Assembly (NCBI RefSeq): GCF_028623165.1
Contig: NZ_CP117768.1
Location: forward strand, 4,898,001 to 4,962,000
From: Nostoc sp. UHCC 0926
Lineage (GTDB): Bacteria; Cyanobacteriota; Cyanobacteriia; Cyanobacteriales; Nostocaceae
Direction of reading: 5' to 3'
Length of the DNA stretch: 64,000 nt
The notes beneath the pieces were generated by a model. The model saw nothing but the letters and a program-made list of their open reading frames with translations, ran no database searches and had not been told where the DNA came from. The position numbers and the translations under genes are program-made. Below, one piece after another: positions 1 to 8,326 of the stretch. Within the stretch, counting starts at the first letter, position 1. Each line of letters opens with the position of its first letter.

Positions 1-1
1 G

Positions 2-886
2 GAAGATTATCTAGCAATTGTCACCATCGGTACGGGCGAACTAATTCGTTTGGTGGTAAATAATCAGGATTTACCTGTGGGTGACACCTGGATTTCTGGG
101 GCATTTGGTGTGCAAAGTTATCGCATACCCTTATCCACAGAGCCGAATTTGTTTGTCAGATTTGTGATGATTGGGCTGCTGACGCTGCTGGCTGCTATAA
201 CTTTCTTTACATTATGGCGATGGATTCGCATCACTCAGATGTCTCGGACTACTGATTTGGCCCAAAGGATGACTAGTAAGGAAGAATTTGCGTCGCGCTT
301 AGGTGTGGGAATTGTATTAGCAGCTTTGGCGGCAGCAATTTATATTTCGGGGGTGATCGGACTGTATAATTACAACCCAAAAGCGGGTTTAATGCTGGTG
401 CTGCTGTTGGTTTTAGCATTTGTATACTGGCGGTTAGAAATTTTGGTGCGATCGCCTTGGGGTAGAATTCTCAAAGCCATCCGTGAAGATGAAGAAATTC
501 CCAAGGCGCTGGGAAAAAATGTCTTTTGGTATAAATTACAATCTCTCATGCTTGGAGGTGCGATCGCGGGTATCGCTGGTGCTTTTTTCGCTTGGCAACT
601 GGGCGCGATTTACCCTGATAATTTCCAACCGCAGATTACCTTTGACACTTGGATAATGGTGATTTTAGGTGGTTCTGGGAATAATGTTGGCACAATCTTA
701 GGGGCGGTAATTTTCTTTGCTTACGATGCGCTGACGCGGGAAGTATTACCCAAAATCGTTCCCCTTGATGAAGCCCGTTTGGGTGCATTTCGGATCATGG
801 TAATTGGACTAATTTTGATGGTATTGATGATTTGGCGACCTCAAGGTATTTTAGGGAAAAAGGAGGAACTCACCCTTGGTAAATAA
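2..886 (+). CDS. Branched-chain/neutral amino-acid ABC transporter permease, LivM type (5' end missing)
   Basis: The inner-membrane subunit of a high-affinity amino-acid importer of the HAAT (Liv/Nat) family. The frame is open from base 2, where it reads EDYLAIVTIGTGELIR, a segment typical of the middle of LivM, so the gene begins left of the window. About six hydrophobic segments follow, with the conserved patches AIREDEEIPKALGKN (the loop that contacts the ATPase) and ILGGSGNNVGTILGA, and the usual ending IWRPQGILG. The 3' end overlaps the next gene, a LivG-type ATPase, by 11 nt. In cyanobacteria such genes belong to the N-I neutral amino-acid system (natC/natD) or to urea uptake (urtC). 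I favour the amino-acid system, but the binding-protein gene that would decide lies outside the window. Confidence 0.9.
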   Translation, partial: EDYLAIVTIGTGELIRLVVNNQDLPVGDTWISGAFGVQSYRIPLSTEPNLFVRFVMIGLLTLLAAITFFTLWRWIRITQMSRTTDLAQRMTSKEEFASRLGVGIVLAALAAAIYISGVIGLYNYNPKAGLMLVLLLVLAFVYWRLEILVRSPWGRILKAIREDEEIPKALGKNVFWYKLQSLMLGGAIAGIAGAFFAWQLGAIYPDNFQPQITFDTWIMVILGGSGNNVGTILGAVIFFAYDALTREVLPKIVPLDEARLGAFRIMVIGLILMVLMIWRPQGILGKKEELTLGK

Positions 887-1658
887 TCAGTCATCCTCAC
901 TTCCCCTTTTGGTAGCTACTGGACTTTCTAAAAGCTTTGGTGGTATTAAAGCAGTTAATGAGGCGAAAATCGAAGTTGCCAAAGGCAGCATTACCGGCTT
1001 GATTGGCCCCAATGGTGCTGGTAAAACCACCTTATTTAACCTCCTCTCGAACTTCATCCGCCCTGATAAGGGACGAGTGATTTTTGACGGCGAACCTATT
1101 CACAATTTGCAACCATATCAAATCGCCCAGCAAGGAGTAATCCGTACTTTTCAGGTAGCACGAACTCTCTCGCGGTTGTCGGTGTTAGAAAATATGCTGC
1201 TGGCGGCGCAAAAACAAACGGGTGAAAATTTTTGGCTAGTGCAGTTGCAGCCACACATCGTAGCGAAGGAAGAAAAGCAACTCCAAGAGCGGGCAATGTT
1301 CCTGTTAGAATCAGTGGGCTTGGCAAAAAAAGCACACGATTATGCTGGTGGCTTATCTGGTGGACAACGCAAGCTGCTAGAAATGGGACGGGCGCTGATG
1401 ACTAATCCCAAGTTAATTTTGTTGGATGAACCAGCCGCTGGGGTAAATCCGAGACTGATTGATGATATTTGCGATCGCATTATCACTTGGAACCGTCAAG
1501 ATGGAATGACCTTTTTGATTATTGAACACAATATGGATGTGATTATGTCATTGTGCGATCGCGTTTGGGTACTTGCCGAAGGACAGAATTTGGCTGACGG
1601 TACACCAGCAGAAATTCAAACTAATCCAAAAGTTCTAGAAGCTTATTTAGGCAAATAA
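876..1658 (+). CDS. Branched-chain amino-acid ABC transporter ATP-binding protein, LivG type
   Basis: The ATPase that powers the permease encoded just upstream. A 260-residue ABC domain with Walker A GPNGAGKTT (44-52), signature LSGGQRK, Walker B LILLDEP followed by AAGVNP (the LivG-type D-loop), and H-loop IIEHNMDV. The start is TTG at 876, placed 9 nt after a perfect AGGAGG (861-866) inside the upstream gene, and the 11-nt overlap suggests translational coupling. The LivF-type second ATPase expected for this family is not next door, as is common in cyanobacteria where Nat genes are scattered. The alternative assignment is UrtD, which I consider less likely. Confidence 0.92.
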   Translation: MVNNQSSSLPLLVATGLSKSFGGIKAVNEAKIEVAKGSITGLIGPNGAGKTTLFNLLSNFIRPDKGRVIFDGEPIHNLQPYQIAQQGVIRTFQVARTLSRLSVLENMLLAAQKQTGENFWLVQLQPHIVAKEEKQLQERAMFLLESVGLAKKAHDYAGGLSGGQRKLLEMGRALMTNPKLILLDEPAAGVNPRLIDDICDRIITWNRQDGMTFLIIEHNMDVIMSLCDRVWVLAEGQNLADGTPAEIQTNPKVLEAYLGK

Positions 1659-1846
1659 CAATTTCAAAAAAAGTTAAGCACAATAGATACACACTTGCTT
1701 GTCTAGTGAACAACAGCAGATACCATAACGTTAAATTGCTTAAGATGTGCTAATTAAAGGGCACGGCATCCACATCAAGATTTATTGACACGACTGCAAG
1801 AACGGGGAATTAACCCAGAACAACTCTTGTGAAACATCTTTCATAC

Positions 1847-2407
1847 CTATGTTGTCCGCCAATAAACCCCATTCTCTCGCTGCATTAACTGGCAAGCAAT
1901 AAACTCCCGTCGTAGGGTGGCGCAATCAGGATGGTAGCGTTTGAGAATATCATTTACCAGGCGTTCAGGGTAGTTGATTCCCACTTCAAACTGGTTTGCT
2001 AACCACTTGAGAATAACTAGACGCTTTTTGCGGCTAGCAGGGATTTCTTTGAGACATTCGCCCTCGAAATAGTTTTTTAATACTTTGTTTTCCCAAGCCT
2101 CAGTATCCACATCCTCAATCAAAGATGCTATTTTCTCAGGTGTGAAAATTTCCTTACTGATACTTTGCAAAGCCTCGCTATCCAACTGGTACAGGCGGCT
2201 ATTGCCTTCAGGGCGCATTGTCACCAAATTTAGCTCCTTAAGTTTCGCTAAATGATGAGATACCGTCGGTTCCTTGAGTTGCAGTAGCACCGCCAATTCT
2301 TCGACGCTGCACTCCTGATTCGCCAAAATACCTACAATCTTCAATCGGCTATCATCCGCTAATGCCTTGAAAAAGCGCAGTAAGATGTTAAATTGCTCTG
2401 GTTGCAT
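1847..2407 (-). CDS. ArsR/SmtB-type transcriptional regulator with C-terminal DUF2087-like domain
   Basis: A 186-residue predicted DNA-binding repressor. Residues 1-90 form an ArsR winged helix-turn-helix: LRFFKALADDSRLKIVGIL, then the recognition helix region KEPTVSHHLAKLKELNLV and the wing RPEGNSRLYQLD. No ArsR metal-binding ELCVC motif is present. The C-terminal half (about 110-185; KKRLVILKWLANQF, YPERLVNDILKRYHPDCATLRREFI) resembles DUF2087, found in other ArsR-family proteins of unknown ligand. A 30-bp interrupted palindrome lies 7 bp upstream of the start, which suggests autorepression. The target genes and the signal are unknown. The neighbours, an amino-acid transporter and hemA, give no clear hint. 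Confidence 0.85.
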   Translation of the reverse strand: MQPEQFNILLRFFKALADDSRLKIVGILANQECSVEELAVLLQLKEPTVSHHLAKLKELNLVTMRPEGNSRLYQLDSEALQSISKEIFTPEKIASLIEDVDTEAWENKVLKNYFEGECLKEIPASRKKRLVILKWLANQFEVGINYPERLVNDILKRYHPDCATLRREFIACQLMQRENGVYWRTT

Positions 2408-2413
2408 AACTAA

Positions 2414-2443
2414 CTTCTAATTAGATATCTATCTAATTAGAAG
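2414..2443. promoter_or_regulatory. Candidate ArsR-family operator (14-2-14 palindrome)
   Basis: Perfect inverted repeat with 14-bp arms (CTTCTAATTAGATA and its complement) around a 2-bp centre, ending 7 bp before the ATG of the ArsR-type gene. A further half-like TATCTAATTT follows at 2446-2455. Size and symmetry fit an ArsR/SmtB dimer site; that this repressor binds it is inferred from position. Confidence 0.7.
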
Positions 2444-2470
2444 TATATCTAATTTAAAACCGATTGGCTC

Positions 2471-2504
2471 AGAACCCCAACTTATCAGCAAAAGTCGGGG
2501 TTCT
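2471..2504 (-). terminator. Hairpin downstream of hemA, possible terminator
   Basis: Arms of 13 nt (AGAACCCCAACTT, 2471-2483, pairing with 2492-2504) with one mismatch and an 8-nt loop, starting just after the hemA stop. There is no clear T-run on either side, so it may stabilise the 3' end rather than terminate intrinsically. Confidence 0.4.
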
Positions 2505-2515
2505 CGTTGCTTAAT

Positions 2516-3802
2516 TTAACTAAACTGTTCCTCTGCATCCAGGTTGAACAGCATTTGCAGAGTTTGCATACAGCGGCGTCTAGCTTCAACATCTTGCTGC
2601 GATCGCAATTGCACCATCGGGTCATGTAAAATTTTATTGACAATTCCCCGTGTTAATGCTTCAATAACTTCTTGATGTTTTTCAGCGAATTCCGAACCTA
2701 ATCTTGACAAAGCTTTTTCTAATTCTTGTTCACGGATGGTTTCGACTTTATTCCGCAGACAGCTAATAGTGGTAACAGTTTCTAGACTACGCCACCAAAT
2801 ATCAAAGGCTTCCACTTCTTCCTCTAAAAGTCGCTCTGCTTCCTGTGCAATCTTGCGACGACTTTCGTAGTTTTGTGCTACTACTGCCTTCAAATCATCC
2901 ACATTAAACGCCTGCACATTTTCCAGTTCATTCACATCCACATGAACATTACGCGGCACAGAGATATCAAATAACATCAGAGAGCGCTGAACTTCTAAAA
3001 CCATTTCCAATTTGGCCCGGTCAAGTATCGGCTCTGTTGCCGAAGTACTTGTAAACACTAAATCGCTATCGGCAATTACTGCCATCATTTCCGCTAGCGG
3101 ATGAATTTGGATAGGTTGTTGAGGGAACTGCTTCGCTAATTCTTGGGCACGTTCACGAGAGCGATTTACAATACTAATTTGCACAGCACCTTTAGAAAGT
3201 AGGTGTTGCACGAGCAGCCGCGACATTTTACCAGCACCCAGAATTACTACTCGACAAGCAGCAAAATTTGCCACTTTTATCTGCGCTAATTCCACAGCTG
3301 CCGAACTAATAGAGACAGCGCCAGTACCAATACTAGTTTCAGTGCGAACCCGCTTACCAGCTGTCAGCGCTTGTTTAAATAATCGATTCAAAATGGTTTT
3401 TATACCGTTATATTGCTGCCCCAGTTTGTGAGTAGTCTTCACCTGAGCCAGAATTTGACCTTCTCCAAGTACCAGACTATCTAAACCACCCGCTACTCGC
3501 ATGAGATGCATTACTGCATCACCATGCAGCAGCATAAACAGGTGTCGTCGCAGAGAAAGCGCGGGCAATTTGCTGTATTCTGCAAGAAACTGAGTTACTT
3601 CTCGAATACCTTGGTCTGCTTCACTGGTAACAATGTAGATTTCTAAACGGTTACAAGTGCTAAGAATTGCAACTTCATCAATATGGGGATAGCTGACCAG
3701 ATGAGCGATCGCACTTTCAATTTGTGGTTCTGGAATGCTCAGTTTTTCCCGGACTTCTACTGGGGCTGTTTTATGGCTTAACCCCACCACTGCTATATTC
3801 AT
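2516..3802 (-). CDS. hemA: Glutamyl-tRNA reductase
   Basis: The first committed step of tetrapyrrole (chlorophyll, haem, bilin) synthesis: NADPH-dependent reduction of glutamyl-tRNA(Glu) to glutamate-1-semialdehyde in the cytoplasm. The protein has 428 residues, the normal cyanobacterial length. The catalytic motif STCNRLEIY carries the nucleophilic Cys50; GLSHKTAPVEVREK is the conserved N-terminus; VVILGAGKMSRL (about residue 190) is the NADPH-binding fold; and the C-terminal dimerisation helices are present (RRKIAQEAERLLEEEV onward). It stands alone on the minus strand between the ArsR gene and the FBPase gene, with spacer on both sides, so it is probably monocistronic. Confidence 0.97.
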   Translation of the reverse strand: MNIAVVGLSHKTAPVEVREKLSIPEPQIESAIAHLVSYPHIDEVAILSTCNRLEIYIVTSEADQGIREVTQFLAEYSKLPALSLRRHLFMLLHGDAVMHLMRVAGGLDSLVLGEGQILAQVKTTHKLGQQYNGIKTILNRLFKQALTAGKRVRTETSIGTGAVSISSAAVELAQIKVANFAACRVVILGAGKMSRLLVQHLLSKGAVQISIVNRSRERAQELAKQFPQQPIQIHPLAEMMAVIADSDLVFTSTSATEPILDRAKLEMVLEVQRSLMLFDISVPRNVHVDVNELENVQAFNVDDLKAVVAQNYESRRKIAQEAERLLEEEVEAFDIWWRSLETVTTISCLRNKVETIREQELEKALSRLGSEFAEKHQEVIEALTRGIVNKILHDPMVQLRSQQDVEARRRCMQTLQMLFNLDAEEQFS

Positions 3803-4035
3803 TTGCTAAATCGTAGTTACTAGTTGGTAGTTGGGAATAGGGTATTGAGTGAGAATCGGGAATGGGGGATTTTTGTTTATTGGTTGATAGTTTTTCCAAC
3901 CAACAAATAATTACTAACTACTAACTACTAACTACTGTAAGGGTAAAGCATTTGGGTGACTATTTTTCCGTTTTATAGAAAGATTTCTTTCCAAAAGCTT
4001 TGCCCCTACTTTTACCATTCCCCATTCCCTAAAAA
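3803..4035. repeat. Spacer with heptamer tandem repeat
   Basis: The gap between hemA and the FBPase gene contains G-rich filler (3826-3870) and about 3.4 tandem copies of the heptamer ACTAACT at 3913-3936, a short tandemly repeated repetitive (STRR) sequence of the kind known from Nostoc and Anabaena spacers. No gene is visible. Confidence 0.6.
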
Positions 4036-5073
4036 TTAGTTCAGTTGCAGAGTCTTCGGTTCACCAAACATGTGAATTGTATCAACAAATCGAGCAGTTT
4101 TTGACTGGTTGGAAATTACCAAGCTTTGAGTTCTTGCCCCGCCCTTGAAGAAACGCACACCTTCCATGAGATTGCCACTGGTAATGCCGCTAGCAGCGAA
4201 CAGAACAGTTTTACCAGATGCCAATTCATGAGCATCATAGACCTTATCGGCGTCATTGATATTCATCGACTTTAAACGATCAAGGTTAGCTTCTCTGCTT
4301 TCTCCAATCAGACCTGTTTTTACTACTGCTGGGTCGTAGATCAATTGACCTTGGAAGTGTCCACCCAAAGCACGCATTGCTGCTGCGGAGATTACACCTT
4401 CAGGAGCAGCACCGATACCCATCAGCGCGTGGATATTAGTTCCAGCAAAACCACAGGATATGGCTGCACCTACATCACCATCGGAAATTAGGGCGACTCT
4501 CGCTCCAGCCTCACGGATTTCTTTAATTAAATCGTTATGGCGTTCGCGCTTCATGACTACTACTACAAGTTCATCAATACCCCGGTCTAAAACCTCAGAG
4601 AGAATCTTCAGGTTTTCCGTTGCTGACTTGTTGATATCTACTTTGCCCTTAGCTGCGGGAGGTGCTGCTAACTTCTTCATGTAAAAATCAGGAGCAGCAA
4701 ATAATCCCCCCTTTTCAGAAATTGCCAAGACAGCCATCGAACCAGGTTGTCCATATGCTACCAAGTTCGTACCTTCACAGGGGTCAACGGCGATATCAAT
4801 TTCAATTAGCTCATCAGGATTACAAAAATTTTGGGCATCTGGTTGGGTACAGATACCAACTTCTTCCCCGATGTATAGCATCGGCGCGTCGTCGCGTTCG
4901 CCTTCCCCGATCACGATGCGACCGCGCATATGGATTTTATTCATCCGCTCCCGCATAGCTTCCACTGCTACTTGGTCAGCAATGTTTTTTTCGCCTTTGC
5001 CCATCCACTTCGAGGATGCGATCGCGGCTTGCTCTACTACTTCAATAATCTCTAACCCAAGTGTATTTTCCAC
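4036..5073 (-). CDS. glpX: Class II fructose-1,6-/sedoheptulose-1,7-bisphosphatase
   Basis: The bifunctional Calvin-cycle phosphatase of cyanobacteria (F/SBPase), regenerating RuBP by dephosphorylating both FBP and SBP. The 345 residues match the GlpX family throughout: GRIVIGEGERDDAPMLYIGE (51-70; metal-binding acidic residues), the sugar-phosphatase motif VDPCEGTN (96-103), and later ISDGDVGAAI and GIGAAPEGVISAAAM. The start at 5073 gives the usual MENTLGLEIIEVVEQAAIAS N-terminus. It is a single gene with its own spacer of about 350 bp upstream. Cyanobacterial F/SBPases are typically redox- and AMP-regulated, but nothing in the DNA shows this directly. Confidence 0.96.
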   Translation of the reverse strand: MENTLGLEIIEVVEQAAIASSKWMGKGEKNIADQVAVEAMRERMNKIHMRGRIVIGEGERDDAPMLYIGEEVGICTQPDAQNFCNPDELIEIDIAVDPCEGTNLVAYGQPGSMAVLAISEKGGLFAAPDFYMKKLAAPPAAKGKVDINKSATENLKILSEVLDRGIDELVVVVMKRERHNDLIKEIREAGARVALISDGDVGAAISCGFAGTNIHALMGIGAAPEGVISAAAMRALGGHFQGQLIYDPAVVKTGLIGESREANLDRLKSMNINDADKVYDAHELASGKTVLFAASGITSGNLMEGVRFFKGGARTQSLVISNQSKTARFVDTIHMFGEPKTLQLN

Positions 5074-5419
5074 AGAGTCTACCCTCTCAGCTGCCTGAAT
5101 TTACGTCGTTTTATGTAGCTATTTCAGTTTTCAAGTCTACCAAAGGGCGGATACACGTGGAAGAAAGTTAAGTTTTACTGCTAACTGGTTACAAAAGTGC
5201 CACTTAGGACATCCTGCTTTTTCACTCATCTTACTCCAGTATAAAGCGGGTTCAAAAGTAACTAAAATAAGAACTAGCACAAATAAATAGCAGTGAATAT
5301 CTAGAACATTACTTTTCTTCAGTATTTATCTTTAGGTATAAAATAATAAAGAAAAAAGCTAGTGAATTCACTAAAAACGAGGCGCAGAGGAAAGAGCTTG
5401 TCAAATTAAGAGGTGAATC
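5074..5419. other. Divergent promoter spacer (glpX / DUF981-like gene)
   Basis: 346 bp between divergent genes. It is AT-rich and must hold both promoters. I see no coding sequence or recognisable operator. Confidence 0.4.
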
Positions 5420-6013
5420 GTGTTTATCGACTACATCACACTAATGTTGATCAATATGGTAGCTGGGTTATTTCTACTGGCTTACTATGTATATAGTGGT
5501 ATAGATAGTTCTAATCAAAGACAGTGGATTCCCGGGTTTGGAATTACTGGGGCTATAGCATTAACAACTGGTTTACACATGAGCTTCACCTGGCCAGTAA
5601 TCGGTAGCTATAATATTGCCTTCGGTGAAACAAGTGTCTTATTTGGAATCTTGTTTATTGCAGCGGCGTAGGCGTAGCCCGTCGTAGACATCGCTCTTGC
5701 TCAAGGTTGGGATTTATTGACAATAGCAGTTTACGGCTTCTTTGCTGGTTTAGTTGCGATCGTAGTGGGTATCCGCATCATCAACTTGAATTTGACAAAG
5801 CAACCGCTTTTATCGGGAATCGGCTTTATTTTAACTGGGTTAGGTGGTATTTTTGCAGCCCCAACTCTCTATTGGAAAACCAACCGAACTTGGCGGTTAA
5901 TTGGCGTAGCTGTGCTGATAGTAGCCGCTCTAATTTGGGCATTGACTGGATATTTGTCTTACTGGAATCATTTAGAGAGTTTTCAAAAGTGGGTTCCAGC
6001 CCCAAGGCAGTAG
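5420..6013 (+). pseudogene. DUF981-like membrane protein gene interrupted by a 29-bp repeat with two TAG stops
   Basis: The first part starts at GTG 5420 behind AAGAGGTG (5408-5415) and encodes two or three membrane spans (MFIDYITLMLINMVAG..., ending FGILFIAAA). It stops at TAG 5669-5671. The same frame then resumes (LAQGWDLLTIAVYGFFAGLV ... YWNHLESFQKW) to 6013 with three or four more spans. Joined, the halves look like one membrane protein of about 190 residues resembling the DUF981 family, as I recall it. The break coincides with a dispersed 29-bp repeat (5666-5694) that adds two in-frame TAG codons but keeps the reading frame. It may be a pseudogene, or two separately started halves (TTG at 5717 could start the second). 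Function unknown. Confidence 0.75.
5666..5694. repeat. 29-bp dispersed palindromic-type repeat, copy 1
   Basis: Starts GCGTAGGCGTAGCCCGTCG. The reverse complement of 8298-8326 matches it at 26 of 29 positions. It lies inside the DUF981-like gene and supplies its premature stops (TAG at 5669 and 5675). Confidence 0.75.
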
Positions 6014-6069
6014 GCAATGCCAGCAATGATCTAGGCTAGAGATATAGTTAAAACCTTGCTTAAGAAAAT

Positions 6070-6384
6070 ATGCTGGACTTTCTTAATCCTCTCTTAAATC
6101 GCCATCCAGAGCGAGTCAAAGCCAACGTCGAACTTTACACATGGCAAACTTGTCCTTACTGCATTCGTGCCAAAATGCTGCTGTGGTGGAAAGGTGTAGA
6201 TTTTACTGAATATAAAATCGACGGCGACGAAACAGCCAGAGCTAAAATGGCAGAACGCGCTAACGGACGCCGTAGTGTACCGCAAATTTTTATCAATAAC
6301 CAGCACATTGGCGGCTGCGATGACCTCTATCAACTAGACACACAAAGTCAACTAGATTCCCTTCTAGCCCAGTCCGCTATTTAG
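6070..6384 (+). CDS. grxC: Glutaredoxin, dithiol class (GrxC type)
   Basis: A small thiol-disulfide oxidoreductase that uses glutathione to reduce protein disulfides and mixed disulfides in the cytoplasm. It has 104 residues with the active site TCPYC (Cys28 and Cys31), the cis-Pro segment RSVPQIFINNQHIGGCDDLY (glutathione binding) and the normal thioredoxin-fold length. The N-terminus (MLDFLNPLLNRHPERVKANVE) is a little longer than minimal Grx but typical for cyanobacteria. It follows the broken DUF981-like gene on the same strand by 56 nt and precedes tadA by about 160 nt, so it is probably transcribed on its own. Confidence 0.93.
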   Translation: MLDFLNPLLNRHPERVKANVELYTWQTCPYCIRAKMLLWWKGVDFTEYKIDGDETARAKMAERANGRRSVPQIFINNQHIGGCDDLYQLDTQSQLDSLLAQSAI

Positions 6385-6450
6385 AAATCAAATTAACCCT
6401 CAACGGTTGCCTTGGTGATGCTATGTTGGGCAATTTTGGATTTTGAGAAG

Positions 6451-6474
6451 ACTGCGCTGGTTCCCCAACGCAGT
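6451..6474. repeat. Short inverted repeat, dispersed Nostoc type
   Basis: ACTGCGCTGG pairs with CCAACGCAGT across a 4-nt loop (one G-T pair). The flanks are GC-rich with no T-run, so this looks more like one of the dispersed palindromic repeats of Nostoc spacers than a terminator for grxC. Confidence 0.5.
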
Positions 6475-6546
6475 GCCTCCTCCTTTTAGGAGAGGAATGG
6501 AAGTGAGGTCAGAATATTAAGTTGCACATCGCGTATTGATAAGAAT

Positions 6547-7044
6547 ATGCTAACTAAGTATACGGAATATCTTATACATCAACAATGGATGAGTTATGCT
6601 CTAGAATTAGCAAAAGCAGCAGGAAATGCAGGTGAAATCCCTGTCGGTGCTGTTATCATTGATCCAACTGGCAAATTGCTGGCACAAGGAGAAAACAGAA
6701 AAGAGCGCGACAAAGATCCTACCGCTCATGCGGAAATTCTCGCTCTCAAGACAGCTGCAATAACTTTAAAAAATTGGCATCTTAATGAATGCACCCTCTA
6801 CGTAACTCTCGAACCTTGCCCAATGTGTGCAGGTGCTATTCTGCAAGCACGTCTAGGATTGCTTGTATATGGAGTAGACGATACAAAAACTGGCGCAATT
6901 CGTACAGTTATTAACATACCCGATAGCGCTGCTTCTAATCACCATCTCCAAATAATCGGAGGCATTCTAGAGTCAGCTTGTCGTCAGCAATTACAGGCTT
7001 GGTTTGCCACTAGGCGGCGTAGGGTAAACTACGGACAGAGGTAA
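6547..7044 (+). CDS. tadA: tRNA-specific adenosine deaminase TadA
   Basis: Converts A34 to inosine in the anticodon of tRNA-Arg(ACG), needed to read CGN codons. It has 165 residues with the cytidine/deoxycytidylate deaminase zinc site: HAE (His61, catalytic Glu63) and PCPMCAG (zinc ligands Cys91 and Cys94). GNAGEIPVGAVI and the conserved GENRKERDKDPTAHAE loop are TadA-specific. The start at 6547 gives the N-terminus MLTKYTEYLIHQQWM seen in cyanobacterial TadA; an internal ATG at 6589 is a less likely start. Guanine deaminase is the main alternative but lacks this tRNA-binding pattern. Confidence 0.93.
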   Translation: MLTKYTEYLIHQQWMSYALELAKAAGNAGEIPVGAVIIDPTGKLLAQGENRKERDKDPTAHAEILALKTAAITLKNWHLNECTLYVTLEPCPMCAGAILQARLGLLVYGVDDTKTGAIRTVINIPDSAASNHHLQIIGGILESACRQQLQAWFATRRRRVNYGQR

Positions 7045-7146
7045 AACTGTCCATCTAGTAGGACACAACTCACGCAAGAGAATCTACGGTGTAACTAATC
7101 AGTTTTTCGTTAAATTTTTACCCGTCAATCAGCTGCATCCGTCATC

Positions 7147-7902
7147 ATGGAATTTTACTCTTCATCCGAAACCTGTCAGCGCCCACCAGCAAATTCTGAG
7201 GTGGCTGGTACTACCTCAAGGGTTTCTCCTTGGTTAAGTCCTCTGGCATATTTATTAGGGCGTCACTGCCTATTACCATTATTCTTTGGGCAAATTAGAA
7301 TAACCGGACAAAAAAATATCCCCACAACTGGGCCTGTGATCCTCGCGCCTACCCATCGGGCGCGTTGGGATGCATTACTTGTACCCTACGCTACGGCTGA
7401 TTGTTTGAAAGAACAAGACTTGCGATTCATGGTGACTATTGACGAATGCCAAGGTTTGCAAGGCTGGTTTGTCCGACGTTTGGGGGGGTTTCCTGTAAAT
7501 TCTAAGCATCCGTCAATCCGCACGCTGCGACATGGAGTTGAGCTACTTCAACAGAAAAAAACCCTGGTCATCTTTCCAGAAGGTAATATTTTTCGTGATG
7601 GCCAAGTTCACCAGTTGAAGCCGGGAATTGCTCGTCTTGCTTTAAGTGCTGAATCTAGTGATTCCGGGCTGGGAGTGAAAATCATACCTATAGGTATTAA
7701 TTACAGCCAACCTTATCCAAATTGGGGTACAGATGTGAGTATTCACATTGGCTCCCCAATCAGAGTAGCGGATTACATGCATGGCTGTATAAAACAAGAT
7801 GCCAAAAACATGACGGCTGATTTAGCAAAGGCACTGCAACAATTAAGCCATCAAGAAACAAAAATTACTAATCACGCATTTGCAGAAATTACTAATTCTT
7901 AA
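7147..7902 (+). CDS. plsC: 1-acyl-sn-glycerol-3-phosphate acyltransferase (PlsC family)
   Basis: A membrane-associated acyltransferase of 251 residues, probably making phosphatidic acid from lysophosphatidic acid and acyl-ACP. Motif I is THRARWDAL (catalytic His70 and Asp75, the HX4D box), motif III is IFPEGNIFRDG, and a later IPIGINY matches the PlsC pattern. The first 30 residues are polar and not conserved in the family as I know it. Cyanobacteria carry several PlsC paralogues, and the one supplying the main sn-2 activity cannot be told from sequence, so the physiological substrate is uncertain. It stands alone, followed by a long gene-poor stretch. Confidence 0.88.
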   Translation: MEFYSSSETCQRPPANSEVAGTTSRVSPWLSPLAYLLGRHCLLPLFFGQIRITGQKNIPTTGPVILAPTHRARWDALLVPYATADCLKEQDLRFMVTIDECQGLQGWFVRRLGGFPVNSKHPSIRTLRHGVELLQQKKTLVIFPEGNIFRDGQVHQLKPGIARLALSAESSDSGLGVKIIPIGINYSQPYPNWGTDVSIHIGSPIRVADYMHGCIKQDAKNMTADLAKALQQLSHQETKITNHAFAEITNS

Positions 7903-7945
7903 TCTAGTCAAAAGTCCCAAGACTGGCTCTTAAACATTGACGATT

Positions 7946-7977
7946 AACCGTACATAATTCAGAAACTGTACGTTTTC
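7946..7977 (+). terminator. Weak terminator-like hairpin after plsC
   Basis: CGTACA (7949-7954) pairs with TGTACG (7967-7972) over a 12-nt loop and is followed by TTTT. It lies 47 nt after the plsC stop, on the right strand to end that transcript. The stem is short. Confidence 0.35.
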
Positions 7978-8297
7978 AAAATTTGGCACTAATTGCTAAC
8001 TCCTATATCCATCCTGAATAAGTCACAAAAGATTAGTGGTATTTTGCAACCTTTGAGGATGTATACATATATAGATTACCTTTTCTTGATGGGATATTCA
8101 GCCAAATTGGCATTTTTTTGAGCAAACAGCTAATAATTGTCTGCATACTGAATTGGTTGATGAGAAATATTCTTACTATTTGGTCAGACAGTTAAATAAA
8201 AGTCTTTAGATTTTATTTTATTTTATAAACATGACTGGTAAAAACAAAATTTTGGGAAGCGCGGACTAGGGACATCGCCATGTTTAAGTGGTTTGGT

Positions 8298-8326
8298 GCG
8301 ATGCCTACGGCGGGCTACGCTTACGC
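8298..8326. repeat. 29-bp dispersed palindromic-type repeat, copy 2
   Basis: In inverted orientation to the copy at 5666-5694, 26 of 29 positions identical. It sits in a gene-poor spacer. Confidence 0.75.

Noticed and set aside
1764..1832. Short frame ending QERGINPEQLL before the ArsR gene, possible gene tail
   Set aside because: Only 22 codons, no start, and I cannot assign a family; could be a relic but not supportable.
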